From the NCBI GenBank assembly GCA_011524395.1, contig WTKN01000389.1, forward strand, positions 1 through 64,000: 64,000 nt of DNA, given 5' to 3'. Position 1 is the stretch's first letter, and each line of letters begins with the position of its first letter. The notes beneath the pieces were generated by a model. It was not told where the DNA came from. It did not search any database and saw only the letters and a program-made list of their open reading frames with translations. Source of the DNA: Moorena sp. SS36440bin_2. Lineage in GTDB: Bacteria > Cyanobacteriota > Cyanobacteriia > Cyanobacteriales > Coleofasciculaceae. The position numbers were made by a program, and so were the translations under genes. Of the stretch, positions 35,565 through 45,232 are shown in pieces.

Positions 35565-37256
35565 TTATGGTTCGATTGAAGCACTACCACTGGGCAATTC
35601 TGCCACAATCTTAAACCGCACATGATTAATGGCTAACTCACCAATCGAAATATCTTCCTTTTTCACAGGTACCCCTTGACTCTTCAGGATTTCAAACTTA
35701 ATTCCTTTACCGATCTCTACATGGTACCAGGCAAGACCCATTAAAAACCGAGTGGGATAAGGACCCCCTTCAACCGTATCATCAGCACTCGATTCCATCG
35801 GTAGCCAGCCGATTCCTGGGATATAAAATTCCATCCAAACATGATTAAAATCTGGTACCAAAGGAATACCGATTTGGTCAGGATGGGGAGGGCATTTGTA
35901 ACGACCAACAGTACGGCACGCGATACCATTAAGGCGTCCCAAAGCTAGCAATACTCCCAAATACTCGCCACAAGACCCCACACCCCTTCGTAGCACAATG
36001 TCTGGAGTATCTATTTTAGGGGTCACGTGGTAGGAAAGTTTGTCGTAGACATAATTGCGAATACTGTAGACTTGCCGCAACAGATTCGTCTCGCTACCAA
36101 TTGCTTCTTGAGCCGAACGTCTGATGATTTCTGTATCCATGGCTAACTTGTCATCATCCACCAAATAACGGTTCTGAAATTCTGGCGGTAACTCAGGCAA
36201 CCCCTCCATATCCCGTGGTGTCAGGCGGTACTTGATACTCCAAACTTCTAGGAGTGCCTTCCAGCCAAAGATATGGCGTTCCCCTGGCTTGAGGTTGTCA
36301 AACTTAAAGACGGCAACTTGTTGACCATCTTGAACGTCTATAGTAAAGGGTATACCCACGGATTCGACTTTTAAGACCTTTTGTCGGTCAGTTTCCGATG
36401 GCAAGGCAATTCGCCATTCCAAATCATTCAACTCGATATCCTTGAGGGGGTCAAGTTCCTCGACGTAGGACATTTCGATTAAATAGCCATTGGACAGTGC
36501 GTAGCGACCTTCCGGATTGTAGGTAAAGTGTAACGGATGAATAAAAGTGCGATCGCGATACTGCAATTCATAATTAGGATCAGCGTTAGGGTTATCCCGG
36601 ATGTAAGCCTCCTCAGTTGCATAAGCAACATAGAGGGTATCGTCTCCCGTCTCGGGGTCAGTACAAAACGCTAAACCAGTAGGATTTTCAAAGGGGGTGA
36701 GTACACTGAACTGAATTTCGCCAGTTGCTCGATCAAGACAGTAAACGGTCTGTTCTTGGTCATCCGATACCCACAGTTCTTCATCGCGGATTGTTATATG
36801 TTCAATGCCAACTCCGGGAGAACGCAACCGGGTAATCTCATTACCTGTCTGACTGCTATATATAATAATAGATCCCAGTTTTTTACAGGTAACATAAACA
36901 GTTGAATCTTTAACAGCGATTCCATTAGCGGTGTAAGGCAAATCAACAAAGTGTTGCAGAGTTAATTTTTTATTTATCTGGCAAAAATATACACTATTTT
37001 GTAACGTTAACCATAGGGTTTCTCCTGCCAAGGCTAAACCAGTAACACCGACCAAATCTGATTCACGATCTGGATTAAAAATCGTTGTGTTATCCGTAAA
37101 GGTATCAATTTTTAGGAGATAGCCCTTTATGGAGTCGATAGCAATTATTTTTTCTTGCAAAAATGCTATCCCTTGCAAGGAAAATGCTCCAATTGGTCGG
37201 ATAGTTTTGTCAATTTTTTTGCGTTCTTTAAAAACTGGATTTGAATTAAGAATCAT
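35565..37256 (-). CDS. Beta-propeller-like plus transglutaminase-core protein
   Basis: 563 residues from the ATG at 37256 (the track starts two codons earlier at TTG). The N-terminal part (about 15-240) has repeated motifs such as LKIDTFTDNTTIF, VTGLALAGETLWLT, GIAVKDSTVYVTCK, HITIRDEELWVSDD and NPTGLAFCTDPETGDDTLYVAY, suggesting an NHL/SMP-30-like propeller. The C-terminal part (about 380-520) is a transglutaminase core with catalytic Cys in GVGSCGEYLGVLLALGRLNGI, His in PDFNHVWMEFYIPGIGW and Asp in MESSADDTVEGG. Likely a papain-like peptidase or amidase; no signal peptide. Fusion with a propeller is unusual. Substrate unknown. Confidence 0.85.
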   Translation of the reverse strand: MILNSNPVFKERKKIDKTIRPIGAFSLQGIAFLQEKIIAIDSIKGYLLKIDTFTDNTTIFNPDRESDLVGVTGLALAGETLWLTLQNSVYFCQINKKLTLQHFVDLPYTANGIAVKDSTVYVTCKKLGSIIIYSSQTGNEITRLRSPGVGIEHITIRDEELWVSDDQEQTVYCLDRATGEIQFSVLTPFENPTGLAFCTDPETGDDTLYVAYATEEAYIRDNPNADPNYELQYRDRTFIHPLHFTYNPEGRYALSNGYLIEMSYVEELDPLKDIELNDLEWRIALPSETDRQKVLKVESVGIPFTIDVQDGQQVAVFKFDNLKPGERHIFGWKALLEVWSIKYRLTPRDMEGLPELPPEFQNRYLVDDDKLAMDTEIIRRSAQEAIGSETNLLRQVYSIRNYVYDKLSYHVTPKIDTPDIVLRRGVGSCGEYLGVLLALGRLNGIACRTVGRYKCPPHPDQIGIPLVPDFNHVWMEFYIPGIGWLPMESSADDTVEGGPYPTRFLMGLAWYHVEIGKGIKFEILKSQGVPVKKEDISIGELAINHVRFKIVAELPSGSASIEP

Positions 37257-37481
37257 GAGCAAATCAGATGAAGATCATATGAAGATTTAGACAAAATTAT
37301 AAGCTTAGAGTGGTGATGTCTCAAATACCTGAAGTTATTGTTAAAATGATGCAGGTAAGGTTTGAAAACCTGATCCTCTTAGAGGGGTTACAGGTCCCTC
37401 CAAGGGCTGTTGTTCTGCCATACTTCTCACTTATCCTGCTTACTTAAGAGAAACTTGGCTCTATCAGGGAATAGTTTTATC

Positions 37482-38333
37482 ATGGCTTGGTTAACACGTT
37501 CATCAAAATTTACGCTCTTAACGGTTGCTTTGGCTTTGAGTCTGGCAGTCAATCTTCCAGCCCAGGTAAAAGCTCAGGCGAGTTTTTCCCTAGGGAGGGA
37601 ACTGATTGAGAAGATACCGAACCACTGGGAAAGTTATTTATCTGAATTTAATCCACCTTCAGACGGCGAAAATGGTACACCCTCGGATCTCGGACGTCCT
37701 GGAGGAACTAGGGGAGGAAATATTGCTTCTGGAGGAACTATGGCTCCCAAATGCCAGAAATCAAACCTGAAAAATCCTGTAGCGTTGGTGCCCAGTTCTG
37801 GGATGGGAACAACGGTTGCTGAATACCCCACTTTCTCTTGGTATATGCCCTGTATGGAATCAGCATCAGGGCTAGATTTAGAGTTTGTGCTGAAAGATGC
37901 CATAGGAAATGAGGTTTACTCAGTCAAGTATCCCTTACCGGATACGGTAGATGCTGGAATTAGGAGTATAACCCTTCCTACCTTTGTTAACCTACCTCCC
38001 TTAGAAGTTCATCAGAACTATGACTGGCAGGTAAGATTGATTGATCCCAACAACTCGTCAAACAATATCTATATTGATGGTGCGGTCAAGCGAGTTAAAG
38101 AAAATCCAAACCTAGCGGAGCGTCTAAAGCAAGCAACCCCCCAACAGCGTGTTGTGATCTACGTAAATGATCGACTTTGGTACGAAACATTAACGACTCT
38201 GTTAGAGTTGCGAAGGCAGCGCCCCAATGACGAGAACTTGGCAGAAGCTTGGCACAAACTGCTGACTTCGGTCGGGTTAGATCCAATTGCCAAAAAACCC
38301 TTGTTTGAACAAGCCAGTAGGACTAACAACTAA
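37482..38333 (+). CDS. DUF928 domain exported protein
   Basis: 283 residues from the ATG at 37482, chosen because it begins directly before the signal peptide MAWLTRSSKFTLLTVALALSLAVNLPAQVKAQA; the track's start 24 codons upstream gives an unlikely N-terminus. The DUF928 body is recognisable: NPVALVPSSGMGTTVAEYPTFSWYMP, LEFVLKDAIGNEVYSVKYPL, GIRSITLPTFVNLPPLEVHQNYDWQVRLIDP and the helical tail ATPQQRVVIYVNDRLWYETLTTLLELRRQRP. DUF928 is a cyanobacterial periplasmic family, often near CHAT/TPR genes; function unknown. A glycine-rich linker (about 70-90) follows the signal peptide. Confidence 0.87.
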   Translation: MAWLTRSSKFTLLTVALALSLAVNLPAQVKAQASFSLGRELIEKIPNHWESYLSEFNPPSDGENGTPSDLGRPGGTRGGNIASGGTMAPKCQKSNLKNPVALVPSSGMGTTVAEYPTFSWYMPCMESASGLDLEFVLKDAIGNEVYSVKYPLPDTVDAGIRSITLPTFVNLPPLEVHQNYDWQVRLIDPNNSSNNIYIDGAVKRVKENPNLAERLKQATPQQRVVIYVNDRLWYETLTTLLELRRQRPNDENLAEAWHKLLTSVGLDPIAKKPLFEQASRTNN

Positions 38334-38378
38334 ATAACGAAATATATTAGGTTATTATTACCTGTATGAATACAACGT

Positions 38379-38804
38379 ATGAATACAAATCGGTATAATA
38401 ACACTCAAGACCCTGACCAAGAAGAGATTCTCAGTCCTATAGCCCAAATTCTCCAACAAGACTATCAAAGGTTCCCAGCTGACCAAACTTATAGCATCTA
38501 CGCCTCAGACGTCTATTTTAAAGACCCCCTCAACCAGTTTCGCGGGCTTGAGCGTTACAAACAAATGATTGCCTTTATCAATCGCTGGTTCCTCGAGCCC
38601 CATCTAGATTTGCAACACATTTCCCAGTCAGGAGATACAATTAAGACTCGCTGGACTCTCAGCTGGACTACGCCATTACCCTGGAAACCTCGAATGACTA
38701 TTCCTGGCTGGAGCGAGTTAAAGCTGAATGCTGAGGGGTTAATTGTTTCTCATATCGATTATTGGGACTGTTCACGCCTGGACGTAATTAAGCAGCTTTT
38801 GTAG
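38379..38804 (+). CDS. DUF2358 family protein
   Basis: 141 residues. The NTF2-like DUF2358 pattern is clear: ILQQDYQRFPADQTYSIYASDVYFKDPLNQFRGLERYKQMIAFINRWFLEPHLDLQHIS, TRWTLSWTTPLPWKPRMTIPGWSELKLNAEGLIVSHIDYWDCS. The family is found in cyanobacteria and plastids with no assigned activity. Soluble. The start ATG is preceded by a near-duplicate ATGAATACAA 13 bases upstream that is out of frame. 53 bases before the ArsA/Get3-like gene on the same strand. Confidence 0.9.
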   Translation: MNTNRYNNTQDPDQEEILSPIAQILQQDYQRFPADQTYSIYASDVYFKDPLNQFRGLERYKQMIAFINRWFLEPHLDLQHISQSGDTIKTRWTLSWTTPLPWKPRMTIPGWSELKLNAEGLIVSHIDYWDCSRLDVIKQLL

Positions 38805-38857
38805 AGTAATGTAAAGTAAATAAATGTAAACTTTTCTCAGAACAGCTGGAGCATACC

Positions 38858-40048
38858 ATGCGCGTAATTTTGATGACCGGTAAAGGAGGAGTAGGAAAAA
38901 CCTCTGTAGCCGCTGCTACTGGCTTGCGTTGTGCCGAGTTAGGCTACAAAACCCTAGTTCTGAGTACTGACCCAGCTCACTCCCTAGCAGATAGTTTCGA
39001 TATTGAACTAAGTCACGAACCCCGATTAGTCCGCCCCAACCTTTGGGGAGCAGAACTTGACGCTCTGATGGAATTGGAAGGAAACTGGGGAGCGGTTAAG
39101 CGTTACATTACCCAAGTGCTGCAAGCTAGGGGCTTAGATGGGATACAGGCAGAAGAATTAGCCGTTCTTCCTGGTATGGATGAAATTTTCGGTCTCGTCC
39201 GCATGAAACGCCACTACGATGAAGACGAGTACGATGTTCTGGTTATTGATTCAGCTCCTACTGGTACTGCGCTACGGTTACTGAGCTTACCAGAAGTCAG
39301 TGGCTGGTATATGCGCCGTTTTTATAAGCCACTACAAAGTATGTCAGTTGCTCTGAGACCTTTGGTTGAACCGTTATTCAAACCCATTGCTGGCTTTTCT
39401 TTACCAGATAAAGAGGTCATGGATGCTCCCTATGAGTTTTATGAACAAATTGAAGCCCTAGAGAAGGTACTCACTGACAACCAACAAACATCAGTGCGTC
39501 TGGTCACTAATCCTGAGAGAATGGTGATTAAGGAGTCCTTACGAGCTCATGCTTACTTAAGCCTATACAACGTTGCCACTGATCTAGTTGTTGCCAATCG
39601 GATCATTCCTGACCAAGTAACTGACCCATTTTTCCAACGCTGGAAAGAAAATCAGCAACAGTACCGCCAAGAAATTCACGACAATTTCCGCCCTTTACCC
39701 ATTAAAGAAGTTCCCCTCTATTCCCAAGAGATGTGCGGTATTGAGGCGTTGGAGCGTCTCAAAGAAACCCTGTATGCTTCAGAAGATCCCACTCAAGTGT
39801 ATTACCAAGAAAACACCATTAGAGTAATACAGCAGAAAAATGAGTACAGCCTAGAACTCTACCTACCTGGTATACCCAAAGACAAAATACAGCTGACTCA
39901 AACAGGAGATGAATTGAATGTTCGCATTGGTAACCATCGGCGCAATTTAGTCCTCCCCCAAGCTTTAGCAGCCCTAAAACCTTCAGGAGCCAAGATGGAA
40001 GAGGATTATCTAAAAATCAAATTTACCACTGGTGCAGTTAAGATTTGA
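38858..40048 (+). CDS. ArsA/Get3 (TRC40) family ATPase with C-terminal Hsp20-like domain
   Basis: 396 residues. Deviant Walker A with the signature lysine ([24 protein letters not shown]), [13 protein letters not shown] switch, [21 protein letters not shown] (switch II) and [13 protein letters not shown]. The C-terminal domain (about 310-396: [60 protein letters not shown]) is the ArsA_HSP20 alpha-crystallin-like fold. Cyanobacterial copies are more likely to handle tail-anchored or hydrophobic clients than arsenite, as there is no arsB. Cytoplasmic, functions as a dimer. Convergent with the next gene. Confidence 0.9.
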   Translation: MRVILMTGKGGVGKTSVAAATGLRCAELGYKTLVLSTDPAHSLADSFDIELSHEPRLVRPNLWGAELDALMELEGNWGAVKRYITQVLQARGLDGIQAEELAVLPGMDEIFGLVRMKRHYDEDEYDVLVIDSAPTGTALRLLSLPEVSGWYMRRFYKPLQSMSVALRPLVEPLFKPIAGFSLPDKEVMDAPYEFYEQIEALEKVLTDNQQTSVRLVTNPERMVIKESLRAHAYLSLYNVATDLVVANRIIPDQVTDPFFQRWKENQQQYRQEIHDNFRPLPIKEVPLYSQEMCGIEALERLKETLYASEDPTQVYYQENTIRVIQQKNEYSLELYLPGIPKDKIQLTQTGDELNVRIGNHRRNLVLPQALAALKPSGAKMEEDYLKIKFTTGAVKI

Positions 40049-40089
40049 TCATGCCTTGTAGAATGGGAGTCAATCTACAAAGCACTGAA

Positions 40090-40509
40090 TTAACCCTTTT
40101 TTAGATCCTGAGCCATTTTGAGGAAAGGATCCAGGCTGGAGTCAGGGCGACGGCGTTGAGAGCTTACCTGACCGTTTTGTCCTGATGTAGCTCCAGACTC
40201 GGATGTAGCTCCAGACTGGGAACCAGGCTCAGACGTGGCCATAGGTGTCTGATTTTGGGAAAGGGTGACTTTATCCGTAGCAGAGATCTGCTCTACCACT
40301 TCACCCCTTAAAACAGCAGTTTTGGTCTTGGGATAGGATTTCTTGACCTTAACGCTGCTGCGCATGTAGTCAATGTTTCCCATTGTTTTGGCTTCATCTG
40401 TGTCCAAGAAATACTCTTGGGACTGGTTAGCTTCTATGGACTGTGCCATGTCCTGGCTGTCCTCATCAACGTACTTGGTCTGAGAGTTTAACAAATTAAA
40501 GAGTCCCAT
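40090..40509 (-). CDS. Conserved cyanobacterial hypothetical protein
   Basis: 139 residues, starting MGLFNLLNSQTKYVDEDSQDMAQSIE and with DTDEAKTMGNIDYMRSSVKVKKSYPKT, which looks like a conserved cyanobacterial small protein of unknown role. The C-terminal third is Ser/Gly/Gln-rich and repetitive (SGATSESGATSG), encoded by a short direct repeat GATGTAGCTCCAGACT (40183 and 40203), and ends with a basic-acidic DSSLDPFLKMAQDLKKG. No membrane segment. I do not know the function. Confidence 0.75.
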   Translation of the reverse strand: MGLFNLLNSQTKYVDEDSQDMAQSIEANQSQEYFLDTDEAKTMGNIDYMRSSVKVKKSYPKTKTAVLRGEVVEQISATDKVTLSQNQTPMATSEPGSQSGATSESGATSGQNGQVSSQRRRPDSSLDPFLKMAQDLKKG

Positions 40510-40604
40510 AGTTAATTTTTCCTGCCTCTAGGTAATCTATTGTTATTTTATGTTAACTATCATAAATATTTATATCATAAATCTGCAAAAACTGATATCA
40601 ACAC

Positions 40605-40654
40605 AAAAAAAACCTCAGCCACAAACAGAGAATATCCTCTGTTTGTGGCTGAGG
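40605..40654 (-). terminator. Strong Rho-independent terminator of the DUF4278 gene
   Basis: An 18-bp perfect stem (CCTCAGCCACAAACAGAG pairs with CTCTGTTTGTGGCTGAGG) with a 6-base loop is followed on the minus strand by eight T residues. It lies about 70 bases past the DUF4278 stop codon and insulates the 40090 gene from it. Confidence 0.85.
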
Positions 40655-40726
40655 GAATTAGTCAGGGTGCATTTAGTACTTCTGTATCTAGTACTTCTCT
40701 ATCCCGCTGGGTTGTCAGATATTGAG

Positions 40727-40900
40727 TTAATAAGAAACGCCACGATATTTGAGGTTGACTTTGTCTTGCACAAGTGGTAAACCATGGGCACTACCCAACC
40801 GGTAATTCAGTCCCCGGTACTTGCCAACAAAGTCAACTGCTGTGGTGGAAACTTTGCAAGGATGGTATTGGTAGCTAACACCGCGATAATAAAGTTTCAT
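40727..40900 (-). CDS. DUF4278 small protein
   Basis: 57 residues from the ATG at 40900, chosen because the family begins MKLxYRGVSY and because GAGG lies 8 bases upstream; the track's 30 extra residues are not family-like. The sequence has the two typical repeats, MKLYYRGVSYQYHP at the start and NLKYRGVSY at the end, with VGKYRGLNYRLG between. DUF4278 is a small cyanobacterial family of unknown function, often induced by stress. Followed by a strong terminator. Confidence 0.85.
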   Translation of the reverse strand: MKLYYRGVSYQYHPCKVSTTAVDFVGKYRGLNYRLGSAHGLPLVQDKVNLKYRGVSY

Positions 40901-41161
40901 AGTCTTCGCCTCATAATGTGAGTGTAGTGATAAGAGGCGCGTTCCTTCAGGATTTATCCTTACTTCCGTCTCTCCATGAAGCTTGATCACCTATGGTTAA
41001 GTCATGAAAAGATGAACGTTTTTCTTGTTTATGTATCTATTTTTACAGTTTTCCAGGTAAATCTCAATATCTTCATAAAAGTTAATAGTTTCCCGTTGTC
41101 GCCAGTTCTAACCTCAGGCGCTACAGTTAAATAACTGCAAGCTTGTGGGAGTGGCAAGACT

Positions 41162-41629
41162 ATGAGTGATAAAGGTGAAAGTTATAAAGTTATTAGTGAT
41201 AATCGACAAGCTCGTTTTCTCTACCAAATTTTAGAGACTTACGAGGCGGGGATTGAGTTAAAGGGAACGGAGGTGAAGTCTATCCGAGTTGGCAAGGTCA
41301 ACTTGCGGGATGGCTATGGGTTGATTCGTGGTGGAGAAGCGTGGCTGCTCAATGTCCATATTTCTCCGTACCAAAATATTAACGAATATTTTAATCATGA
41401 CCCCCGTCGCAGCCGAAAACTACTGCTGCACCGTAAGGAAATCAATAAGCTCACCGGTAAATTAGAACAGCAAGGTTTAACCCTTGTCCCCTTAAAGATT
41501 TATTTGAAGCGCGGCTTAGTTAAAGTCAGCATTGGTTTGGGCAGAGGGAAAAAGCTCCATGATAAGCGCGAGACGATCAAGAGGCGTCAGGATCAGCGAG
41601 ATATGGCAAGGGCTCTCAAACGTTATTGA
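41162..41629 (+). CDS. smpB: SsrA (tmRNA)-binding protein SmpB
   Basis: 155 residues, normal length. SDNRQARFLYQILETYEAGIELKGTEVKSIRVGKVNLRDGY, WLLNVHISPYQ, DPRRSRKLLLHRKEI and LKIYLKRGLVKVSIGLGRGKKLHDKRETIKRRQDQRDMARALK are the OB-fold and C-terminal tail motifs of SmpB. It delivers tmRNA to stalled ribosomes. No tmRNA gene is visible here. Downstream a GC-rich repeat carries the stem TTGACCAA/TTGGTCAA (41655-41676). Confidence 0.97.
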   Translation: MSDKGESYKVISDNRQARFLYQILETYEAGIELKGTEVKSIRVGKVNLRDGYGLIRGGEAWLLNVHISPYQNINEYFNHDPRRSRKLLLHRKEINKLTGKLEQQGLTLVPLKIYLKRGLVKVSIGLGRGKKLHDKRETIKRRQDQRDMARALKRY

Positions 41630-41635
41630 AGGTTG

Positions 41636-41676
41636 AACGCGCACGCGTGGCCTTTTGACCAAGGTTGTTTGGTCAA
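41636..41676. repeat. GC-rich palindromic repeat after smpB
   Basis: AACGCGCACGCGTGGCC followed by the perfect 8-bp stem TTGACCAA-GGTTGT-TTGGTCAA. It starts 7 bases after the smpB stop. The CGCGTGGCC core matches the repeat type seen at 47394, 48228, 56595 and 61124. Confidence 0.6.
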
Positions 41677-41744
41677 CATTAAAAAACTAACAACCTGTAA
41701 CTTGGTAACTTGTAACCTCAAACCTGCAAAGCAACCTACAAACT

Positions 41745-43127
41745 TTAAACTTTTGAGGACTCAGAATTCGGATTGACATAGAAACTGGCAATAATGGCAA
41801 CGACTAGCCACCATAAGGTCTGCACTTGAGGACGGTACCAAACGGTATCTACCAGACCATGGGCAAGCATTCCTGACATGGTAGCAATGGCTCCCATCAG
41901 CCAAAATCCCTGACGGTTAGCTAAATTTCTCAGACGACTTAGTTGTTGCATACCTTGGTTTATAGTGACCATCAACAACCAAAGGAAACATAACATCCCG
42001 ATCAAACCCATTTCTACTGCAGTTTCTAGGAAAATGGAATAGGCACTGAGGGCGGTATATTTGGGGCGTTGGAAAAGGGGATAGATTTTGTTGAAGGCGT
42101 TGTTACCTGGACCAATGCCAATGATAGGTCGGTGACGAATCATATCCACCACAGCAGACCAAACATTCATGCGGAAGTTGTTACTACTATCTTCCCGACC
42201 AACAAAAATACTAGCAATGCGATCGCGTATAGCTGGAACAAACATGACTGCGAGAAGCATAACCCCAGCACAACTGGTTAATAAGGCTGGCATTGCCCAA
42301 GGGCGTAATTTAGGGGGCAACTGTACACTGTACCAATACACCAGCAGGATCAAGAAGACGAAAATACAAACAACAAAACCAATCCATCCACCCCGACTAA
42401 AGGTTAGCACTAGACAAACTGAATTCACGACCACCATCGTCAGTGCTAAGGCTTTAGGGAGCAAACCCTGCCAGACAAATACTGCTGCCAAACTCAATGA
42501 TACTGCTGGGATCAGATAACCAGCTAGTAAATTCGGGTTGCCCAGATAACTATAGACCCGTGTCAGTTTTGCTGCTGCTGAAGTGGGGTCTACCCAGGTA
42601 GCTAATGCTTCAGCCCCAAAAAACCACTGTCGCAAGCCGTAAATACTGACAATTAGTGATATATGGAGAAACAGGGTAATAATCCAGCTACGAAGCGGAC
42701 CGGAACGCAATACCCTTGCCATCAGGGCAAAAAACAACAAATAAAGGGTTAATTTCACCAAACCACTAGAGGCAGCCCCTTTCACCGGAGAGAGTGCGGT
42801 GGCTATAGTGGCAACACTCCAGTACAAAAAAACTAAAAGATGAATGGGGCTTACCTTCGGCTTTCCTATATCATCGGATAAGGTTAGCAATACCCAGAAC
42901 CCTGCACTTGCCATTAACAAGATGCCTACTAGAGCATTGGAGACAAAAGGAGCTAAACCGAACACCAGAGCAACTATCATCGCTCCTATTGGGTCAGAGC
43001 ACTGTAGGAGCAAGCTACTCTGACGCCAAGAATCTAGGAGTCCTACCAGACGATACAAATAGCTAGTGCCTCGCCACCGATACAGCTGTAAATTTGAAAG
43101 AGTAAACTTAGCCCATGCTGAATTCAT
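41745..43127 (-). CDS. ictB: IctB family (O-antigen-ligase-like) membrane protein
   Basis: 460 residues with about ten to eleven membrane helices. Family-typical segments include the N-terminus NSAWAKFTLSNLQLYRWRGTSYLYRLVGLLDSWRQSSLL, SPIHLLVFLYWSVATIATALSPVKGAASSGLVKLTLYLLFFALMARVLRS, the Wzy/O-antigen ligase core LTFSRGGWIGFVV and RPIIGIGPGNNAFNKIYPLFQRPKYTALSAYSIFLETAVEMGLIG. Named IctB from its proposed role in inorganic carbon accumulation, but the fold is that of O-antigen ligases, so the real reaction may be glycan ligation. The gene is alone. Confidence 0.9.
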   Translation of the reverse strand: MNSAWAKFTLSNLQLYRWRGTSYLYRLVGLLDSWRQSSLLLQCSDPIGAMIVALVFGLAPFVSNALVGILLMASAGFWVLLTLSDDIGKPKVSPIHLLVFLYWSVATIATALSPVKGAASSGLVKLTLYLLFFALMARVLRSGPLRSWIITLFLHISLIVSIYGLRQWFFGAEALATWVDPTSAAAKLTRVYSYLGNPNLLAGYLIPAVSLSLAAVFVWQGLLPKALALTMVVVNSVCLVLTFSRGGWIGFVVCIFVFLILLVYWYSVQLPPKLRPWAMPALLTSCAGVMLLAVMFVPAIRDRIASIFVGREDSSNNFRMNVWSAVVDMIRHRPIIGIGPGNNAFNKIYPLFQRPKYTALSAYSIFLETAVEMGLIGMLCFLWLLMVTINQGMQQLSRLRNLANRQGFWLMGAIATMSGMLAHGLVDTVWYRPQVQTLWWLVVAIIASFYVNPNSESSKV

Positions 43128-43447
43128 TGTCTATTTTTTATTTGAACCCACCCCATCTATAGTCTTTGATTATAGATCACGATTCATTCACCAAATACTA
43201 AAAAACTTTTCGACGCTTCCCGAAAAGCTGGCGTTTTCAGGGGGTCTTTAGTACTTTTGCTATCGACCACTTCAGAAATACTAAGCAAAATTAAACAATT
43301 TATTAACTCAGCAACCCTTATCAGCCGTTAGTCTTCTATTTATGAGTTTTTTTGATAGATACGGTCTATGTTTGCTGGGTATATAACCTTGACAGTAATG
43401 TTGCCCATATTAGTTTAACATATCAGTCAATGAATTGAAACAGTGGT
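43128..43447. other. Intergenic region, no gene seen
   Basis: About 320 bases upstream of ictB. Two short plus-strand ORFs here and in ictB are shadows. No repeat or terminator-like hairpin stood out. Confidence 0.45.
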
Positions 43448-45034
43448 TTAACAGTTTTGATCAGAAGACTCTAATTTAGGTAAAGTAATCACGTAGCGAT
43501 ACCCTAACTCTGGCATACCTTGAACAGAAATTTTTCCTCTATGGCGTTTAGCTAAATGGCAGCTTAGTAATAGGCCTAAACTTTCACGAGATTCACTATT
43601 CTGAGGTGTTTTTTCCGATTCAGAACCCCAACTACTGGTTTCTGGCTCAAAAGAACTGGATAAAAACTGATTGTCACAGAGGAAGTTTGAACTCGAAGGT
43701 AGTTCACTTATTCCTAGTGGTTCAGTGATGAATGGGGTTTCTAAAGCATTAGCAACCGCTGCTGCTGCTGAGGGGGATTGTAACGGTAACTCAGAAATTT
43801 GTCCGTACATTTGAGGTAGACCATCTCCGAGCCAGGGGTGAGAAACCCAAACCGCGATTTTCAAAGACACGACATTAGCCCTCTCCAAATCAGTTTTTCG
43901 AGAGACATGGATGCGTACTTCACCCCCTGCCTCAGCCGAGTAGATAACACTGAATATAAGGTAATATAGCATTTGTCGCACCTTTTCTTTATCCAGAAAC
44001 CAGATACGATTACCTGGCTCTACAGATAGATGCAACTTTTGTCGATGTTGCTGCGCTATCTGTGCTAAATTGTTCATTGCTTGTTGACAGAGCATTTCAA
44101 TATCTACAGCAGTTAAATTTAGTTGTTCGCTGTTTTCCTCAAAAATCCCCAAGCAAAGGATTTCATCAACCATCAAGACCAGCTGACGACCACTGCAATA
44201 AACAATTTCTAGATATTCTTTTTGTTTATCAGTCAAAGACCCATAAACTTGGCGACTTAATACACTAGCCATTCCCATAATCGATGTTAGAGGTGTGCGC
44301 AATTCTTGTGTAAGCTGAGTTAGTAATTTGTACTTAATAGTGTGAACTGAGTTAAAACCAGCCATCCCATCTAGAGATAAATTCTTAGGGCTAGAAGTTT
44401 CCCGTTCATACTCCATTTCCTTAGAGTGCTGAGCCTCTGTGGAAGAGTTAGGTAGCCATTTAACAAACCGGTCACGCTCTTTTTTCAAAAAATGATTCCG
44501 CTCAAATTCACTGAGACTCCAACGAGCGGTAATTGCCAAAAACTCATAATCTTTGGTGGTAAAATTGCGAGGTACTAAATCCATAACTGCTAGAGTACCT
44601 AAACACTCTCCGTCAGCAGTTAACAGTGGTGCACCTAAGTAAGAACGGATACCGTAGTGGTGAACCAGTACACTACTAGCAAAGACAGGGTTGGCGACTG
44701 TATCATTAATCGCCAACATTTGATGACTATCTACTACATAGCTACAAAAGCATTCACTACGGGGCAACTGACGGGACTGTGCCACTCGATTCATTAGACC
44801 GATTCTAGATAATCCCACAGCTGATTTGATGTGCTGTTGGGTTTGTACCATAAAGCCTAAAATGCAGATAGGCACATCTAAAAATCTGGCAGTAGTTTGA
44901 GTTGCCTCGTCGAAAACTGGTACTGTTTCTGCTTCGAGTAGACCTAAATCCCGAAGAGTTTTCAGTCGTTTTTTTTCCCGTTCTTTAGGAGTCAAACCAT
45001 CCAGAGTACAAAAAAGTTGATTTTCTTTTGCCAT
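43448..45034 (-). CDS. GAF-domain histidine-kinase-like protein, probable pseudokinase
   Basis: About 528 residues from the ATG at 45034 (MAKENQLFCTL); GTG at 45073 or ATG at 45052 are alternatives. GAF domain about 30-180 (VPICILGFMVQTQQHIKSAVGLS, YLGAPLLTADGECLGTLAVMDLVPR). The dimerisation helix reads LTQLTQELRTPLTSIMGMASVL: the expected phosphoacceptor His is Gln. The ATPase-like region lacks the N-box asparagine (YLIFSVIYSAEAGGEV) and has no G1 or G2 motif, and a Ser-rich insert follows. So it should neither bind ATP normally nor phosphorylate itself. It may act as a dimerising scaffold. Cytoplasmic. Confidence 0.85.
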   Translation of the reverse strand: MAKENQLFCTLDGLTPKEREKKRLKTLRDLGLLEAETVPVFDEATQTTARFLDVPICILGFMVQTQQHIKSAVGLSRIGLMNRVAQSRQLPRSECFCSYVVDSHQMLAINDTVANPVFASSVLVHHYGIRSYLGAPLLTADGECLGTLAVMDLVPRNFTTKDYEFLAITARWSLSEFERNHFLKKERDRFVKWLPNSSTEAQHSKEMEYERETSSPKNLSLDGMAGFNSVHTIKYKLLTQLTQELRTPLTSIMGMASVLSRQVYGSLTDKQKEYLEIVYCSGRQLVLMVDEILCLGIFEENSEQLNLTAVDIEMLCQQAMNNLAQIAQQHRQKLHLSVEPGNRIWFLDKEKVRQMLYYLIFSVIYSAEAGGEVRIHVSRKTDLERANVVSLKIAVWVSHPWLGDGLPQMYGQISELPLQSPSAAAAVANALETPFITEPLGISELPSSSNFLCDNQFLSSSFEPETSSWGSESEKTPQNSESRESLGLLLSCHLAKRHRGKISVQGMPELGYRYVITLPKLESSDQNC

Positions 45035-45232
45035 AACCAACCCATTTCCCATGCTTACTTTTGGTAGCACCACAGTCTACTGGCTACTGTAGTACTACCC
45101 ACAACACTTAAGGTTCCCAGATAGAGTAGTGAAGTAAACAAATTCTCAGGAAAATAAATGCTTAAATCATGCCATTTTTTTTGGTATCAGAAGCATTTTT
45201 GTGGTTTTTTCCTTCCTGACCCCTTATGGTAG

